Assembly: GCF_030687295.1 (NCBI RefSeq)
Contig: NZ_CP117425.1
Location: 2,422,001-2,486,000, forward strand
DNA: 64,000 nucleotides
Direction of reading: 5' to 3'
From: Pseudomonas beijingensis
GTDB lineage: Bacteria; Pseudomonadota; Gammaproteobacteria; Pseudomonadales; Pseudomonadaceae
In this document: positions 7,646 to 17,121 of the stretch, one piece after another
Layout of the letters: the number at the start of each line of letters is the position of its first letter
How positions within the stretch are numbered: the first letter of the stretch is position 1
Translations under genes and position numbers: made by a program
The notes under the pieces: generated by a model
The model's database searches: none
What the model was told of the DNA's origin: nothing
Seen by the model: the letters and a program-made list of their open reading frames with translations, nothing else

Positions 7646-8647
7646 TTATTCCGCGTTACACAACGCCAGGCAGTTATCCAGCATGCGGTTGGAGAAGCCC
7701 CATTCGTTGTCATACCAGGCCAGTACCTTGAGCAGCTTGCCGCTGGCCTTGGTGTGGTTGGCGTCGAAGATCGACGACAGCGGGTTGTGGTTGAAGTCGC
7801 TGGAGACCAGCGGCAGGGTGTTGTAGCCGAGGATCTTCGAATGCTGGCTGGCATGGCGCAGCAGCTCGTTGACTTCTTCGGCCGACGCTTCGCGCTTGAG
7901 CTGCACGGTGAGGTCGACCAGGGACACGTTGATCACCGGTACGCGCACCGCCATGCCGGTCAGCTTGCCGGCCAGTTCCGGCAGCACCAAGCCCACCGCT
8001 TCGGCGGCGCCGGTCTTGCTCGGGATCATGTTCTGGGTGGCCGAACGGGCGCGGTACGGGTCGCTGTGGTAGACGTCGGTCAGGTTCTGGTCGTTGGTGT
8101 AGGCGTGGATCGTGGTCATCAGGCCACTTTCGATACCCAGCTCGCGGTGCAGCACCTGGGCCACCGGGGCCAGGCAGTTGGTGGTGCACGACGCGTTGGA
8201 GATGATCTGGTGGGACTGGCGCAGGATATCGTGGTTCACGCCGTACACGACGGTGGCATCGGCGCCCTTGGCCGGGGCCGAGATGATCACCTTGCGGGCG
8301 CCGGCGCTGATGTGCGCGGCGGCCTTGGCACGGTCGGTAAACAGGCCGGTGCATTCGAACACGACGTCGATCTTCTCGGCCGCCCAAGGCAGTTCGGCCG
8401 GGTTGCGGATGGCGCTGACCGAGATGCGGTCGCCATTGACCGTCAGGCTTTCGTGGTCGTGCTGCACGTCCGCATCGAAAGTGCCATGCACGGTGTCGAA
8501 CTTGAGCAGATGGGCATTGATGGCACTGTCACCCAGGTCGTTGATGGCGACGATCTGCAGGTCGCGACGATAGCCTTGGGTATACAGTGCACGGAGGACG
8601 TTGCGGCCGATGCGGCCAAAACCATTGATTGCGATTCGAAGAGTCAT
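7646..8647 (-). CDS. gapA: Glyceraldehyde-3-phosphate dehydrogenase
   Basis: A 333-residue enzyme converting glyceraldehyde-3-phosphate, NAD and phosphate to 1,3-bisphosphoglycerate. The NAD-binding start is [15 protein letters not shown] (7-21) and the catalytic Cys154 is in SNASCTTNC. The C-terminal [12 protein letters not shown] is also canonical. It is divergent from edd across 230 bases that hold HexR-type sites. Pseudomonads have more than one gap gene; this is the one tied to sugar catabolism downstream of the Entner-Doudoroff aldolase. Confidence 0.96.
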   Translation of the reverse strand: MTLRIAINGFGRIGRNVLRALYTQGYRRDLQIVAINDLGDSAINAHLLKFDTVHGTFDADVQHDHESLTVNGDRISVSAIRNPAELPWAAEKIDVVFECTGLFTDRAKAAAHISAGARKVIISAPAKGADATVVYGVNHDILRQSHQIISNASCTTNCLAPVAQVLHRELGIESGLMTTIHAYTNDQNLTDVYHSDPYRARSATQNMIPSKTGAAEAVGLVLPELAGKLTGMAVRVPVINVSLVDLTVQLKREASAEEVNELLRHASQHSKILGYNTLPLVSSDFNHNPLSSIFDANHTKASGKLLKVLAWYDNEWGFSNRMLDNCLALCNAE

Positions 8648-8669
8648 TAACTGCGCCGCCGTCGATTTG

Positions 8670-8684
8670 TTGTTGGAATTACAA
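8670..8684. promoter_or_regulatory. HexR operator, gapA/edd intergenic region
   Basis: TTGTTGGAATTACAA fits the known Pseudomonas HexR operator TTGT-N7-ACAA exactly. It lies 23 bases before the gapA start, in the divergent gapA-edd promoter region. HexR should release it when 2-keto-3-deoxy-6-phosphogluconate accumulates. Confidence 0.8.
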
Positions 8685-8731
8685 GATTATTCGCATAAAA
8701 ATAGAAAACAAGCCTTTTTAGTGGCAATATT

Positions 8732-8746
8732 TTGGTTTATCTACAA
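8732..8746. promoter_or_regulatory. Second candidate HexR site, edd side
   Basis: TTGGTTTATCTACAA differs by one base from TTGT-N7-ACAA and lies 131 bases before edd. With the 8670 site it would give each divergent promoter its own operator. Confidence 0.5.
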
Positions 8747-8877
8747 CGAGTGACCTGAATCAACTGGTCCGAATGGTCAAAAACCGTCTGTCGCCTCGCC
8801 TTCCACACAGCGTGCGGCGGGCTTTTGACCAGCATAGACAATCAGGTCGCCACACCCGTTAGCCTGGAGTTCTACAC

Positions 8878-10704
8878 ATGCATCCCCGCGTTCTTGAGGT
8901 CACCGAACGGCTTATCGCCCGCAGCCGCGCCACGCGTGAGGCTTACCTTGCATTGATCCGTGGTGCTGCCAGCGACGGCCCGATGCGCGGCAAGCTGCAG
9001 TGCGCCAACTTCGCTCACGGCGTGGCCGGTTGCGGCACCGAAGACAAACACCACCTGCGGATGATGAACGCCGCCAACATCGCCATCGTGTCGTCCTATA
9101 ACGACATGCTCTCGGCCCACCAGCCCTACGAAACCTTCCCGGAACAGATCAAGAAAGCCCTGCGCGAGATCGGCTCGGTCGGCCAGTTCGCCGGTGGCAC
9201 GCCGGCGATGTGCGACGGCGTGACCCAGGGCGAGGCGGGGATGGAACTGAGTCTGCCGAGCCGCGAAGTGATCGCGCTCTCCACGGCGGTGGCGCTGTCC
9301 CACAACATGTTCGACGGCGCGCTGATGCTCGGCATCTGCGACAAGATCGTCCCGGGCCTGATGATGGGCGCGCTGCGCTTCGGTCACTTGCCGACGATCT
9401 TCGTGCCAGGTGGGCCGATGGTCTCGGGCATTTCCAACAAGGAAAAAGCCGACGTGCGCCAGCGCTACGCCGAAGGCAAGGCCACCCGCGAAGAGCTGCT
9501 GGAATCGGAGATGAAGTCCTACCACAGCCCCGGCACCTGCACCTTCTACGGCACCGCCAACACCAACCAGTTGCTGATGGAAGTGATGGGCCTGCACCTG
9601 CCTGGCGCCTCGTTCGTCAACCCGAACACGCCGTTGCGCGATGCGCTGACCCGTGAAGCGGCGTTCCAGGTCACGCGCATGACCAAGCAAAGCGGCAACT
9701 TCATGCCGATCGGTGAGATCGTCGATGAGCGCTCGCTGGTCAATTCCATCGTCGCACTGCACGCCACCGGCGGCTCCACCAACCACACGCTGCACATGCC
9801 GGCCATCGCCATGGCGGCAGGCATCCAGCTGACCTGGCAGGACATGGCCGACCTCTCCGAGGTGGTGCCGACCCTGAGCCACGTCTACCCGAACGGCAAG
9901 GCCGACATCAACCACTTCCAGGCGGCGGGCGGCATGTCGTTCCTGATCCGTGAGTTGCTGGAAGCCGGTTTGCTTCATGAAAACGTCAACACCGTGCTCG
10001 GTCACGGCCTGAGCCGCTACACCCAGGAGCCGTTCCTCGAGGATGGCGAGCTGGTGTGGCGCGACGGCCCGATCGAAAGCCTCGACGAAAACATTTTGCG
10101 CCCGGTGGCTCGCGCCTTCTCGCCAGAAGGTGGGTTGCGAGTGATGGAAGGCAACCTGGGCCGTGGGGTGATGAAGGTCTCGGCCGTGGCCTTGGAAAAC
10201 CAGATTGTCGAAGCACCGGCCATGGTCTTCCAGGATCAACAGGACCTGGCGGACGCGTTCAAGGCCGGCCTGCTGGAAAAAGATTTTGTCGCAGTGATGC
10301 GCTTCCAGGGCCCGCGCTCCAACGGCATGCCGGAGCTGCACAAGATGACGCCATTCCTCGGTGTGTTGCAGGACCGTGGCTTCAAAGTGGCGCTGGTGAC
10401 CGACGGGCGCATGTCCGGTGCGTCGGGGAAAATCCCGGCGGCCATTCATGTCAGCCCCGAAGCTTATGTCGGCGGCGCGTTGGCCCGGGTGCAGGAGGGC
10501 GATATCATCCGCGTCGATGGCGTCAAAGGCACCTTGGAGTTGAAGGTGGACGCCGAGGAATTCGCCGCGCGCACGCCGGCCAAGGGCCTGTTGGGTAACA
10601 ACATCGGCACCGGCCGCGAGCTGTTCGGTTTCATGCGCATGGCCTTCAGCTCGGCGGAGCAGGGCGCCAGCGCCTTCACTTCTGCCCTGGAGACGCTTAA
10701 TTGA
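8878..10704 (+). CDS. edd: Phosphogluconate dehydratase
   Basis: A 608-residue iron-sulfur dehydratase of the IlvD/Edd family. It converts 6-phosphogluconate to 2-keto-3-deoxy-6-phosphogluconate, the first step specific to the Entner-Doudoroff pathway. Family blocks are intact: [19 protein letters not shown] (about 112-130), [15 protein letters not shown] (about 297-311) and [16 protein letters not shown] near residue 510. TGGAG lies 9 bases before the ATG. It is the first gene of edd-glk-gltR-gltS and is probably controlled by HexR from the upstream divergent region. Confidence 0.97.
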   Translation: MHPRVLEVTERLIARSRATREAYLALIRGAASDGPMRGKLQCANFAHGVAGCGTEDKHHLRMMNAANIAIVSSYNDMLSAHQPYETFPEQIKKALREIGSVGQFAGGTPAMCDGVTQGEAGMELSLPSREVIALSTAVALSHNMFDGALMLGICDKIVPGLMMGALRFGHLPTIFVPGGPMVSGISNKEKADVRQRYAEGKATREELLESEMKSYHSPGTCTFYGTANTNQLLMEVMGLHLPGASFVNPNTPLRDALTREAAFQVTRMTKQSGNFMPIGEIVDERSLVNSIVALHATGGSTNHTLHMPAIAMAAGIQLTWQDMADLSEVVPTLSHVYPNGKADINHFQAAGGMSFLIRELLEAGLLHENVNTVLGHGLSRYTQEPFLEDGELVWRDGPIESLDENILRPVARAFSPEGGLRVMEGNLGRGVMKVSAVALENQIVEAPAMVFQDQQDLADAFKAGLLEKDFVAVMRFQGPRSNGMPELHKMTPFLGVLQDRGFKVALVTDGRMSGASGKIPAAIHVSPEAYVGGALARVQEGDIIRVDGVKGTLELKVDAEEFAARTPAKGLLGNNIGTGRELFGFMRMAFSSAEQGASAFTSALETLN

Positions 10705-11660
10705 AACTGGCTTTGGTCGGTGATATCGGTGGGACCAACGCACGCTTCGCGCTGTGGAAAAACCACACCCTGGAAAACATTCAGGTGCTGGCAACGGCGG
10801 ACTACGCCTGCCCGGAAGATGCCATCCAGGTGTACCTGAGCGGCATGGGCCTGAAGCCGGGCGCCATCGGTTCTGTGTGCCTGTCGGTGGCCGGCCCGGT
10901 GAGCGGCGATGAGTTTCGTTTCACCAACAATCACTGGCGCCTCAGCAACCTGGCGTTCTGCAAGACCCTGGAGGTCGAGAAGCTGCTGCTGGTCAATGAC
11001 TTCTCGGCCATGGCCCTGGGCATGACTCGTTTGCGTTCCGATGAATACCGGGTCGTCTGCGAAGGCACCCCGGAGCCGATGCGGCCGGCGGTGGTGATCG
11101 GGCCGGGCACCGGGCTGGGCGTCGGGACGCTGCTGGACCTGGGCGAGGGCCGCTTCGCCGCGCTGCCGGGGGAGGGCGGCCATGTCGACCTGCCCATGAG
11201 CAGCCCACGGGAAACCCAGCTGTGGCAGCACATCTACAATGAAATTGGCCACGTCAGCGCCGAGACCGCCCTCAGTGGCAGCGGTTTGCCGCGGGTGTAC
11301 CGGGCCATTTGCGCCGTGGACGGCCATGTGCCGGTGCTCGATACCCCCGAATCCATCACCGCGGCCGGCCTGGCTGGCGACCCCATCGCCCTGGAAGTGC
11401 TCGAGCAGTTCTGCCGCTGGTTGGGGCGCGTGGCCGGCAACAATGTGTTGACGTTGGGTGGGCGCGGCGGCGTCTACATCGTCGGTGGCGTGGTCCCGCG
11501 CTTTGCCGATTTCTTCCTCGAAAGCGGTTTCGCCCGTTGCTTCGCCGACAAGGGTTGCATGAGCGATTACTTCAAGGGCATTCCGGTCTGGCTGGTGACC
11601 GCGCCATACTCCGGCCTGATGGGCGCGGGCGTGGCGTTGGAGCAATCCGCCGCCGCTTAA
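10701..11660 (+). CDS. glk: Glucokinase
   Basis: A 319-residue cytosolic ATP-dependent glucokinase of the bacterial Glk family. The phosphate-1 motif [12 protein letters not shown] is at residues 8-19, the sugar-binding [12 protein letters not shown] near 98, GPGTGLGVG near 135, and the EGGHVD motif near 156. The start is TTG at 10701, and it shares the four bases TTGA with the edd stop codon, so translation is probably coupled. No ATG lies near enough to keep the GDIGGTNAR motif. Confidence 0.94.
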   Translation: MKLALVGDIGGTNARFALWKNHTLENIQVLATADYACPEDAIQVYLSGMGLKPGAIGSVCLSVAGPVSGDEFRFTNNHWRLSNLAFCKTLEVEKLLLVNDFSAMALGMTRLRSDEYRVVCEGTPEPMRPAVVIGPGTGLGVGTLLDLGEGRFAALPGEGGHVDLPMSSPRETQLWQHIYNEIGHVSAETALSGSGLPRVYRAICAVDGHVPVLDTPESITAAGLAGDPIALEVLEQFCRWLGRVAGNNVLTLGGRGGVYIVGGVVPRFADFFLESGFARCFADKGCMSDYFKGIPVWLVTAPYSGLMGAGVALEQSAAA

Positions 11661-11681
11661 AATTCGATATATACCCACCCC

Positions 11682-11770
11682 TGTGGGAGCGAGCTTGCTC
11701 GCGATGACGGAGTGCCAGTCGCTATTGAGGTGACTGTTACACCGCTATCGCGAGCAAGCTCGCTCCCACA
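11682..11770. repeat. REP doublet
   Basis: An inverted REP pair separates glk from gltR within what is usually read as one operon. It may act as an mRNA stability or attenuation element. Confidence 0.9.
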
Positions 11771-11825
11771 GGGTTTTTGTAGTGTGTTTGTAGTCCTCAT
11801 CCATCAGGCATAATCGCCCCAATCC

Positions 11826-11836
11826 AAACAACAAGG
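11826..11836 (+). promoter_or_regulatory. Hfq/Crc CA motif before gltR
   Basis: AAACAACAAGG fits the AAnAAnAA motif bound by Hfq with Crc. It ends 9 bases before the gltR GTG and overlaps the ribosome-binding region, as in known catabolite-repressed targets. Confidence 0.5.
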
Positions 11837-11845
11837 ACGAGGCCC

Positions 11846-12577
11846 GTGAGTTCAGTAAACAAATCGATTTTGTTGGTCGACGACGACCAGGAGATTCGCG
11901 AACTGCTGGACACCTACCTCAGCCGTGCGGGGTTCCAGGTGCGCACCACGCCCGACGGCGCCGGGTTTCGCCAGGCGTTTAACGATGCGCCGAGCGACCT
12001 GGTGATCCTCGATGTGATGTTGCCCGATGAAGATGGCTTCAGCCTTTGCCGCTGGGTTCGCCAGCACCCCCGCCAGGCCCATGTGCCGATCATCATGCTC
12101 ACCGCCAGTTCCGACGAGGCCGACCGGGTCATCGGCCTGGAGCTGGGCGCCGATGATTACCTGGGCAAGCCCTTCAGCCCCCGTGAATTGCAGGCGCGCA
12201 TCAAGGCGCTGCTGCGCCGGGCGCAATTCGGCCAGGAACGTTCCGGCGGTGAAGTGCTGGCCTTCGATGAATGGCGGCTGGACATGGTCAGCCATCGGCT
12301 TTTTCACACCGACGGTGAAGAAGTGATTCTCTCCGGTGCCGACTTCGCCCTGCTCAAGTTGTTTCTCGACCATCCCCAGGAAATCCTCGACCGCGACACC
12401 ATCGGCAATGCGACTCGTGGCCGTGAATTGATGCCCCTGGACCGGATCGTCGACATGGCGGTCAGTCGCCTGCGCCAACGCCTGCGTGACACCGACAAGC
12501 CGCCGCGGCTGATTCGCACGGTGCGGGGCAGCGGTTACCAACTGGCGGCCAGTGTGGTTGCCAGCAATGGGCATTGA
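11846..12577 (+). CDS. gltR: Response regulator of glucose uptake
   Basis: A 243-residue OmpR-type regulator. The receiver domain (7-125) has the acidic pocket VDDD at 11-14, phospho-acceptor Asp56 (LVILDVMLP) and Lys108 (LGKPF). The winged-helix effector (about 135-235) ends with IRTVRGSGYQLAA. Partner of the sensor kinase encoded next. In Pseudomonas, GltR/GtrR controls the glucose porin and ABC transporter genes. The start is GTG at 11846 with AAGGACGAGG ahead of it. Confidence 0.92.
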   Translation: MSSVNKSILLVDDDQEIRELLDTYLSRAGFQVRTTPDGAGFRQAFNDAPSDLVILDVMLPDEDGFSLCRWVRQHPRQAHVPIIMLTASSDEADRVIGLELGADDYLGKPFSPRELQARIKALLRRAQFGQERSGGEVLAFDEWRLDMVSHRLFHTDGEEVILSGADFALLKLFLDHPQEILDRDTIGNATRGRELMPLDRIVDMAVSRLRQRLRDTDKPPRLIRTVRGSGYQLAASVVASNGH

Positions 12578-14036
12578 CTGGATCAGGAAAATCGCCCGGC
12601 GGGTACCGGTACCGCGCTCGTTGCTAGGCCGGATGCTGTTGCTGACCTTGCTGGTGGTGTTGTTCGCCCAGACCCTGTCCAGCGTGATCTGGGTCTCGCA
12701 ATTGCGCGCCACCCAGCTCGAAGGCCTGATCACCAGTGCCCGCAGCCTTGCCCATTCGATGAACGCCAGCGTCAGTTATTTGCGGTCGCTGCCGGTGGCT
12801 TACCGGCCGCTGGTGCTCGATCAGTTGCGCAGCATGGGCGGCACGCGGTTTGTCGTCACCCTCAATGACAAACCCCTTGGCATGGACGTGTTGCCGGTCA
12901 CGCCGCGCAAGCTGGCGGTGCTCAAGGCGGTGGACGAGGTGCTGCGCCAATCCCTGGGCAGTAGCGCCGACATCTCCGTGCAATTTGTCAGCCCCGATGA
13001 CCTGCGGATTTTCAACGCCGGACTCAAGCTCGACGAACTGCCCCGTTCGTGGGCCCACTACGCCTTGACCCTCGAACCGGTGAACCCGCCAGTGCTGGTC
13101 ACGCAGATCCAGATGGCGCCGGGCGAGTGGCTGTACATCGCCTCGCTGCTCCCTGAGCCCTACACCAGCCTCGAAGAACAGAGCCTGCCCAAGCAGCAGG
13201 TCGGTTTCATCCTGCTCACCAGCAGCCTGTTGTTGCTGTTCATCGGTTTGCTGGTGCACTGGCAGAGCCGGCCTCTCAAGCGTCTGGCCCGGGCCGCGCG
13301 GGACATGTCCCTGGGTGCCGAAGTGGAACCGGTGGCCGAGGGCGGTGGCAGCGAAGTGGTGGAAGTGGGGCGAGCCTTCAATGCCATGCGCGAGCGCATC
13401 AGCCGTTACCTGACGGAGCGCAGCCAGCTGTTCAGTGCGATCTCTCACGACTTGCGCACACCGATCACCCGGTTGCGGCTGCGGGTCGAGCTGTTGGAAG
13501 ACGAAAACCTGCAAGCCAAGTTCGGCCGTGACCTGGATGAGCTGGAGCTGCTGGTCAAAGGTGCGTTGCAATGCGTCAAGGACACCGACATCCACGAAAA
13601 CATTGAGCCGGTGGACCTCAACCATGTGCTCGATTGCCTGGTCGAGCCGTACCTGGCGCCCAACGGCAACGGTCGGGTGACCCAGGATGGCCGGGCGCTG
13701 GCGCCGTATCCCGGCAAGCCGCTGGCCCTCAAGCGCTGCATCGGCAACCTGATCGACAACGCCTTGAAATACGGACAGAACGCCCATCTGCACATCGATG
13801 ACGATGAAGCCGCGTTCATCCTGCACGTCGACGATGAAGGCCCCGGTGTGCCGGAACAGCGCTTGGAGCAAGTCTTCGAACCACACTTCCGCTTGGCCGG
13901 GCAGCAGCAGGGCTACGGCCTGGGTCTGGGCATCGCCCGCAACATCGCCCACAGCCATGGGGGTGAAGTGAGCCTGCAGAACCTGCGCGAGGGTGGGTTG
14001 CGAGTGACGTTGCAGTTGCCGCGCAGTGTGGATTGA
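12567..14036 (+). CDS. gltS: Sensor histidine kinase of glucose uptake
   Basis: A 489-residue kinase. It has a membrane helix at about 21-43, a periplasmic sensor (about 44-210), a second helix (about 212-231) and a HAMP domain. The dimerisation region has phospho-acceptor His294 (SAISHDLRTPI), followed by an ATPase domain with the N box NLIDNALKYG, the G1 box DDEGPGVP and the G2 box GYGLGLGIA. In P. aeruginosa the homologue GtrS senses 2-ketogluconate and 6-phosphogluconate. The gene overlaps gltR by 11 bases from the ATG at 12567. A GTG at 12552 would add five residues and cannot be excluded. Confidence 0.9.
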   Translation: MGIDWIRKIARRVPVPRSLLGRMLLLTLLVVLFAQTLSSVIWVSQLRATQLEGLITSARSLAHSMNASVSYLRSLPVAYRPLVLDQLRSMGGTRFVVTLNDKPLGMDVLPVTPRKLAVLKAVDEVLRQSLGSSADISVQFVSPDDLRIFNAGLKLDELPRSWAHYALTLEPVNPPVLVTQIQMAPGEWLYIASLLPEPYTSLEEQSLPKQQVGFILLTSSLLLLFIGLLVHWQSRPLKRLARAARDMSLGAEVEPVAEGGGSEVVEVGRAFNAMRERISRYLTERSQLFSAISHDLRTPITRLRLRVELLEDENLQAKFGRDLDELELLVKGALQCVKDTDIHENIEPVDLNHVLDCLVEPYLAPNGNGRVTQDGRALAPYPGKPLALKRCIGNLIDNALKYGQNAHLHIDDDEAAFILHVDDEGPGVPEQRLEQVFEPHFRLAGQQQGYGLGLGIARNIAHSHGGEVSLQNLREGGLRVTLQLPRSVD

Positions 14037-14050
14037 TCAGACCGCGTTAT

Positions 14051-14134
14051 CGTTCATCGCGAGCAAGCTCGCTCCCACAGGAGTTTTGTGAACGCCGCAG
14101 ACCCAGTGTGGGAGCGAGCTTGCTCGCGATGGCG
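14051..14134. repeat. REP pair
   Basis: Two REP palindromes face away from each other (GCGAGCAAGCTCGCTCCCAC then GTGGGAGCGAGCTTGCTCGC), the reverse of most doublets here. They lie between gltS and the isomerase promoter. Confidence 0.88.
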
Positions 14135-14163
14135 CCAGTAGCCTCACCTCATCTCCCAGGTAA

Positions 14164-14230
14164 ATGTCACAAATCGGTGACATAACTCGCCCCTTTCGTT
14201 ACCTGCCGCCCGCCATCCCTTGTTTAGACT
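14164..14230 (+). promoter_or_regulatory. Promoter module of the AGE isomerase gene
   Basis: The stretch contains a perfect 7-base inverted repeat ATGTCAC-N6-GTGACAT (14164-14183), then N13, CGTTACCTGC (14197-14206), N17 and TTAGACT (14224-14230; a likely -10). The same GTGACAT-N13-CGTTACCTGC-N17-TTAGA arrangement stands before gtsA, so a shared activator such as GltR is likely. Confidence 0.65.
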
Positions 14231-14239
14231 CCCTGCGTC

Positions 14240-14252
14240 AAAACAACAAAAA
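14240..14252 (+). promoter_or_regulatory. Hfq/Crc CA motif before the AGE isomerase gene
   Basis: AAAACAACAAAAA fits AAnAAnAA and runs into the AAGG ribosome site of the isomerase gene. Crc/Hfq would block its translation when preferred carbon sources are present. Confidence 0.55.
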
Positions 14253-14262
14253 AGGTATTCCG

Positions 14263-15522
14263 ATGGACACCTTCCAACCGGCCTTCAGCAGTTGGCTGAA
14301 CGCGCCTGCCCACCAGCAATGGCTTGCCGATGAAGGCTTGCGGCTGCTGGCGTTCGCCAAGGCCTCGAAGCTGCCGGACGGCTTTGGCAATCTGGACGAA
14401 CTTGGGCGCCTGCCGGCCGATGCCCGGGCCGAGACCATGAACACCGCGCGCATGACCCACAGCTTCGCCATGGCTCACATCCAGGGCTTGCCGGGTTTCG
14501 CCGAGCTGGTGGATCACGGCATCCAGGCCCTCAACGGCCGTTTGCGCGACGCCGAGCACGGTGGTTGGTTCGCCACGACGCGGCCTGATGAAGACGGCGC
14601 TGGCAAGGCGGCCTACCTGCATGCATTCGTTGCCCTGGCGGCCAGTTCCGCGGTGGTGGCCAAGCGTCCCGACGCGCCAGCGTTGCTGGACGAAGCGGTG
14701 CGGATCATCGATGAGCATTTCTGGTGTGAGGAGGAGGGCGCGTTGCGCGAGTCCTTCAACCGCGACTGGAGCGAGGAGGAGGCCTATCGCGGCGCCAACA
14801 GCAACATGCACGCCACCGAAGCCTTCCTGGCCCTGGCCGATGCCACCGACGATCCTCGTTGGCTGGCCCGCGCCCTGCGCATTGTCGAGCGGGTGATCCA
14901 CGGTCATGCCGCGGCCAACGACTACCTGGTGGTGGAGCATTTCGATCGCCACTGGCAGCCGTTGCGCGAATACAACCAAGACAATCCCGCCGATGGTTTC
15001 CGCCCCTACGGCACCACCCCCGGCCACGGTTTTGAATGGGCTCGGCTGCTGCTGCACCTTGAAGCCGCACGGGTCCAGATCGGCATGCTGACCCCGGGAT
15101 GGCTGGCCCAGGACGCGCAAAAACTCTTCGACCAGAACTGCCGCCACGGCTGGGACGTCGATGGCGCGCCGGGCATTGTCTACACCCTGGACTGGGATAA
15201 CCGCGCCGTGGTTCGCCATCGCCTGCATTGGGTTCACGCCGAAGCGGCGGCCGCTGCCAGCGCCTTGCTCAAGCGCACCGACGAGGCGAAGTACGAAGCC
15301 TGGTACCGGTGCTTCTGGGAGTTCTGCGACAAACATTTCATCGACCGCTGCAACGGCAGCTGGCATCACGAACTCGATCCGCAAAACCGTCCCAGCGCCG
15401 ATATCTGGCCGGGCAAGCCGGATCTTTATCACGCCTGGCAGGCGGTCCTGATTCCGCGCCTGCCCCTGGCACCGAGCATGGCGTCAGCCCTGGCGCGGTT
15501 ATCCAGCCCTGCGCCTGTGTAA
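14263..15522 (+). CDS. AGE family sugar epimerase/isomerase
   Basis: A 419-residue protein of the N-acylglucosamine 2-epimerase fold (alpha6/alpha6 barrel), nearest in length and motifs to YihS-type aldose-ketose isomerases that interconvert mannose, fructose and glucose. Family stretches include MTHSFAMAHIQG, RGANSNMHATEAFLALADAT, YGTTPGHGFEWARLLL and HRLHWVHAEAAAAASAL, with active-site histidines in several of them. The ATG at 14263 follows AAAGG; the longer frame from 14164 runs through the promoter module and is rejected. Its place between gltS and gtsA, with a promoter like that of gtsA, suggests it feeds a transported aldose such as mannose into fructose metabolism. The substrate is inference. 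Confidence 0.82.
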   Translation: MDTFQPAFSSWLNAPAHQQWLADEGLRLLAFAKASKLPDGFGNLDELGRLPADARAETMNTARMTHSFAMAHIQGLPGFAELVDHGIQALNGRLRDAEHGGWFATTRPDEDGAGKAAYLHAFVALAASSAVVAKRPDAPALLDEAVRIIDEHFWCEEEGALRESFNRDWSEEEAYRGANSNMHATEAFLALADATDDPRWLARALRIVERVIHGHAAANDYLVVEHFDRHWQPLREYNQDNPADGFRPYGTTPGHGFEWARLLLHLEAARVQIGMLTPGWLAQDAQKLFDQNCRHGWDVDGAPGIVYTLDWDNRAVVRHRLHWVHAEAAAAASALLKRTDEAKYEAWYRCFWEFCDKHFIDRCNGSWHHELDPQNRPSADIWPGKPDLYHAWQAVLIPRLPLAPSMASALARLSSPAPV

Positions 15523-15524
15523 CC

Positions 15525-15583
15525 ATGTCGTGACATTTGCACGTCCCTTCGTTACCTGCGAAGGGATTCCCTCTGATTAGAAT
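15525..15583 (+). promoter_or_regulatory. Promoter module of gtsA
   Basis: ATGTCGTGACAT (a 5-base-arm palindrome, 15525-15536) is followed by N13, CGTTACCTGC (15550-15559), N17 and TTAGAAT, a good -10 box (15577-15583). All spacings equal those at 14177-14230. Confidence 0.65.
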
Positions 15584-15615
15584 CCATGCAGCGCAAGCAC
15601 CAGACTTGCATGCAT

Positions 15616-15629
15616 AACAACAAGAAAGG
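15616..15629 (+). promoter_or_regulatory. Hfq/Crc CA motif before gtsA
   Basis: AACAACAAGAAAGG overlaps the ribosome-binding site of gtsA and matches AAnAAnAA. Confidence 0.55.
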
Positions 15630-15638
15630 TAATTCTAG

Positions 15639-16940
15639 ATGAATGCGATTTCTCGCCTCGCTACTGTCATTTCTCTTGCTTCCCTGCTTCCCGTCGCAGC
15701 CTTCCCTGTCACCACGCTTGCCGCCGAATCCAAAGGTTCCGTGGAAGTCGTCCATTGGTGGACGTCGGGTGGTGAAAAAGCCGCGATCGATGTGCTCAAG
15801 GCCCAGGTAGAGAAAGACGGTTTTACCTGGAAGGACGGCGCTGTCGCCGGTGGTGGCGGTTCCACTGCCATGACCGTGCTCAAGAGCCGTGCGGTGGCCG
15901 GCAACCCACCGGGTGTCGCCCAGATCAAGGGCCCGGACATCCAGGAATGGGCGTCCACCGGCCTGCTCGACACCGACATCCTCAAGGACGTTGCCAAGGC
16001 CGAAAAGTGGGACAGCCTGCTCGACAAGAAAGTCTCCGATACCGTGAAGTACGAAGGTGACTACGTCGCCGTGCCGGTGAACATCCACCGCGTCAACTGG
16101 CTGTGGATCAACCCGGAAGTCTTCAAGAAGGCCGGCATCACCAAGAACCCGACCACCCTCGAAGAATTCTACGCAGCCGGCGACAAGCTCAAGGCCGCGG
16201 GCTTTATTCCGCTCGCCCACGGCGGCCAGCCTTGGCAGGACAGCACCGTGTTCGAAGCCGTGGTGCTTTCGGTGATGGGCGCTGATGGCTACAAGAAGGC
16301 CCTGGTCGACCTGGACAACAAGGCCCTGACCGGTCCGGAAATGGTCAAGGCGCTGACCGAGCTGAAGAAAGTCGCGACCTACATGGACGCCGACGGCAAG
16401 GGCCAGGACTGGAACCTGGAAGCGGCCAAGGTCATCAACGGCAAGGCCGGCATGCAGATCATGGGTGACTGGGCCAAGAGCGAGTGGACCGCAGCGAAGA
16501 AAGTCGCCGGCAAGGACTACGAGTGCGTGGCCTTCCCGGGCACCGACAAGGCCTTCACCTACAACATCGACTCCCTGGCGGTGTTCAAGCAGAAGGACAA
16601 GGGCACTGCGGCTGGCCAGCAGGATATCGCCAAGGTCGTGCTGGGTGAGAACTTCCAGAAAGTCTTCAGCATCAACAAGGGCTCGATCCCGGTGCGCAAC
16701 GACATGCTGGGCGACATGGCCAAGTACGGTTTCGATTCCTGCGCCCAGACCGCTGCCAAGGACTTCCTGACGGACGCCAAGACCGGCGGCCTGCAACCGA
16801 GCATGGCGCACAACATGGCGACCACGCTGGCGGTACAGGGTGCGTTTTTCGATGTGGTGACCAATTACATCAACGACCCGAAAGCCGACCCGGCTGACGC
16901 AGCCAAGAAACTGGGTGCGGCGGTGCAGTCAGCGAAGTAA
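15639..16940 (+). CDS. gtsA: Glucose ABC transporter, periplasmic binding protein
   Basis: A 433-residue periplasmic solute-binding protein (family 1, sugar type). A signal peptide of about 29 residues ends at TTLAA. The mature start [16 protein letters not shown] and the segments [14 protein letters not shown] and [13 protein letters not shown] are typical of Pseudomonas glucose/mannose binding proteins. It delivers glucose from OprB to GtsBCD. Its promoter carries a palindrome and spaced motif shared with the upstream isomerase gene. Confidence 0.94.
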   Translation: MNAISRLATVISLASLLPVAAFPVTTLAAESKGSVEVVHWWTSGGEKAAIDVLKAQVEKDGFTWKDGAVAGGGGSTAMTVLKSRAVAGNPPGVAQIKGPDIQEWASTGLLDTDILKDVAKAEKWDSLLDKKVSDTVKYEGDYVAVPVNIHRVNWLWINPEVFKKAGITKNPTTLEEFYAAGDKLKAAGFIPLAHGGQPWQDSTVFEAVVLSVMGADGYKKALVDLDNKALTGPEMVKALTELKKVATYMDADGKGQDWNLEAAKVINGKAGMQIMGDWAKSEWTAAKKVAGKDYECVAFPGTDKAFTYNIDSLAVFKQKDKGTAAGQQDIAKVVLGENFQKVFSINKGSIPVRNDMLGDMAKYGFDSCAQTAAKDFLTDAKTGGLQPSMAHNMATTLAVQGAFFDVVTNYINDPKADPADAAKKLGAAVQSAK

Positions 16941-16958
16941 TTAGCGCCGCGGTCCCTT

Positions 16959-17078
16959 TGTGGGAGCGAGCCTGTGGGAGCAAAGCTTGCTCGCGATGAA
17001 CGATAACGCGGTCATTCGAAAGACCGAGGTGCCTTCATCGCGAGCAAGCTCGGCTCCCACGCAAGCTCGCTCCCACAC
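16959..17078. repeat. Nested REP: doublet inside a split REP
   Basis: Outer halves GTGGGAGCGAG (16960-16970) and GCAAGCTCGCTCCCAC (17061-17076) together make one REP. Between them lies a complete REP doublet (16973-17060) of the AAAGCTTGCTCGCGATGAAC type. A near copy of the inner doublet follows gtsD at 20054-20145. Confidence 0.8.
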
Positions 17079-17121
17079 AGGGATTGTTTTGTAGTCTTTT
17101 TCTCTTGTACTGGATCTTCCC

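Noticed and set aside
8872..10794. Open frame of 640 codons opposite edd
   Set aside because: Histidine- and arginine-rich shadow of edd; edd has all family motifs.
14164..14262. N-terminal extension of the isomerase from the ATG at 14164
   Set aside because: That ATG is part of the promoter palindrome; the ATG at 14263 has a ribosome site and gives the family length.
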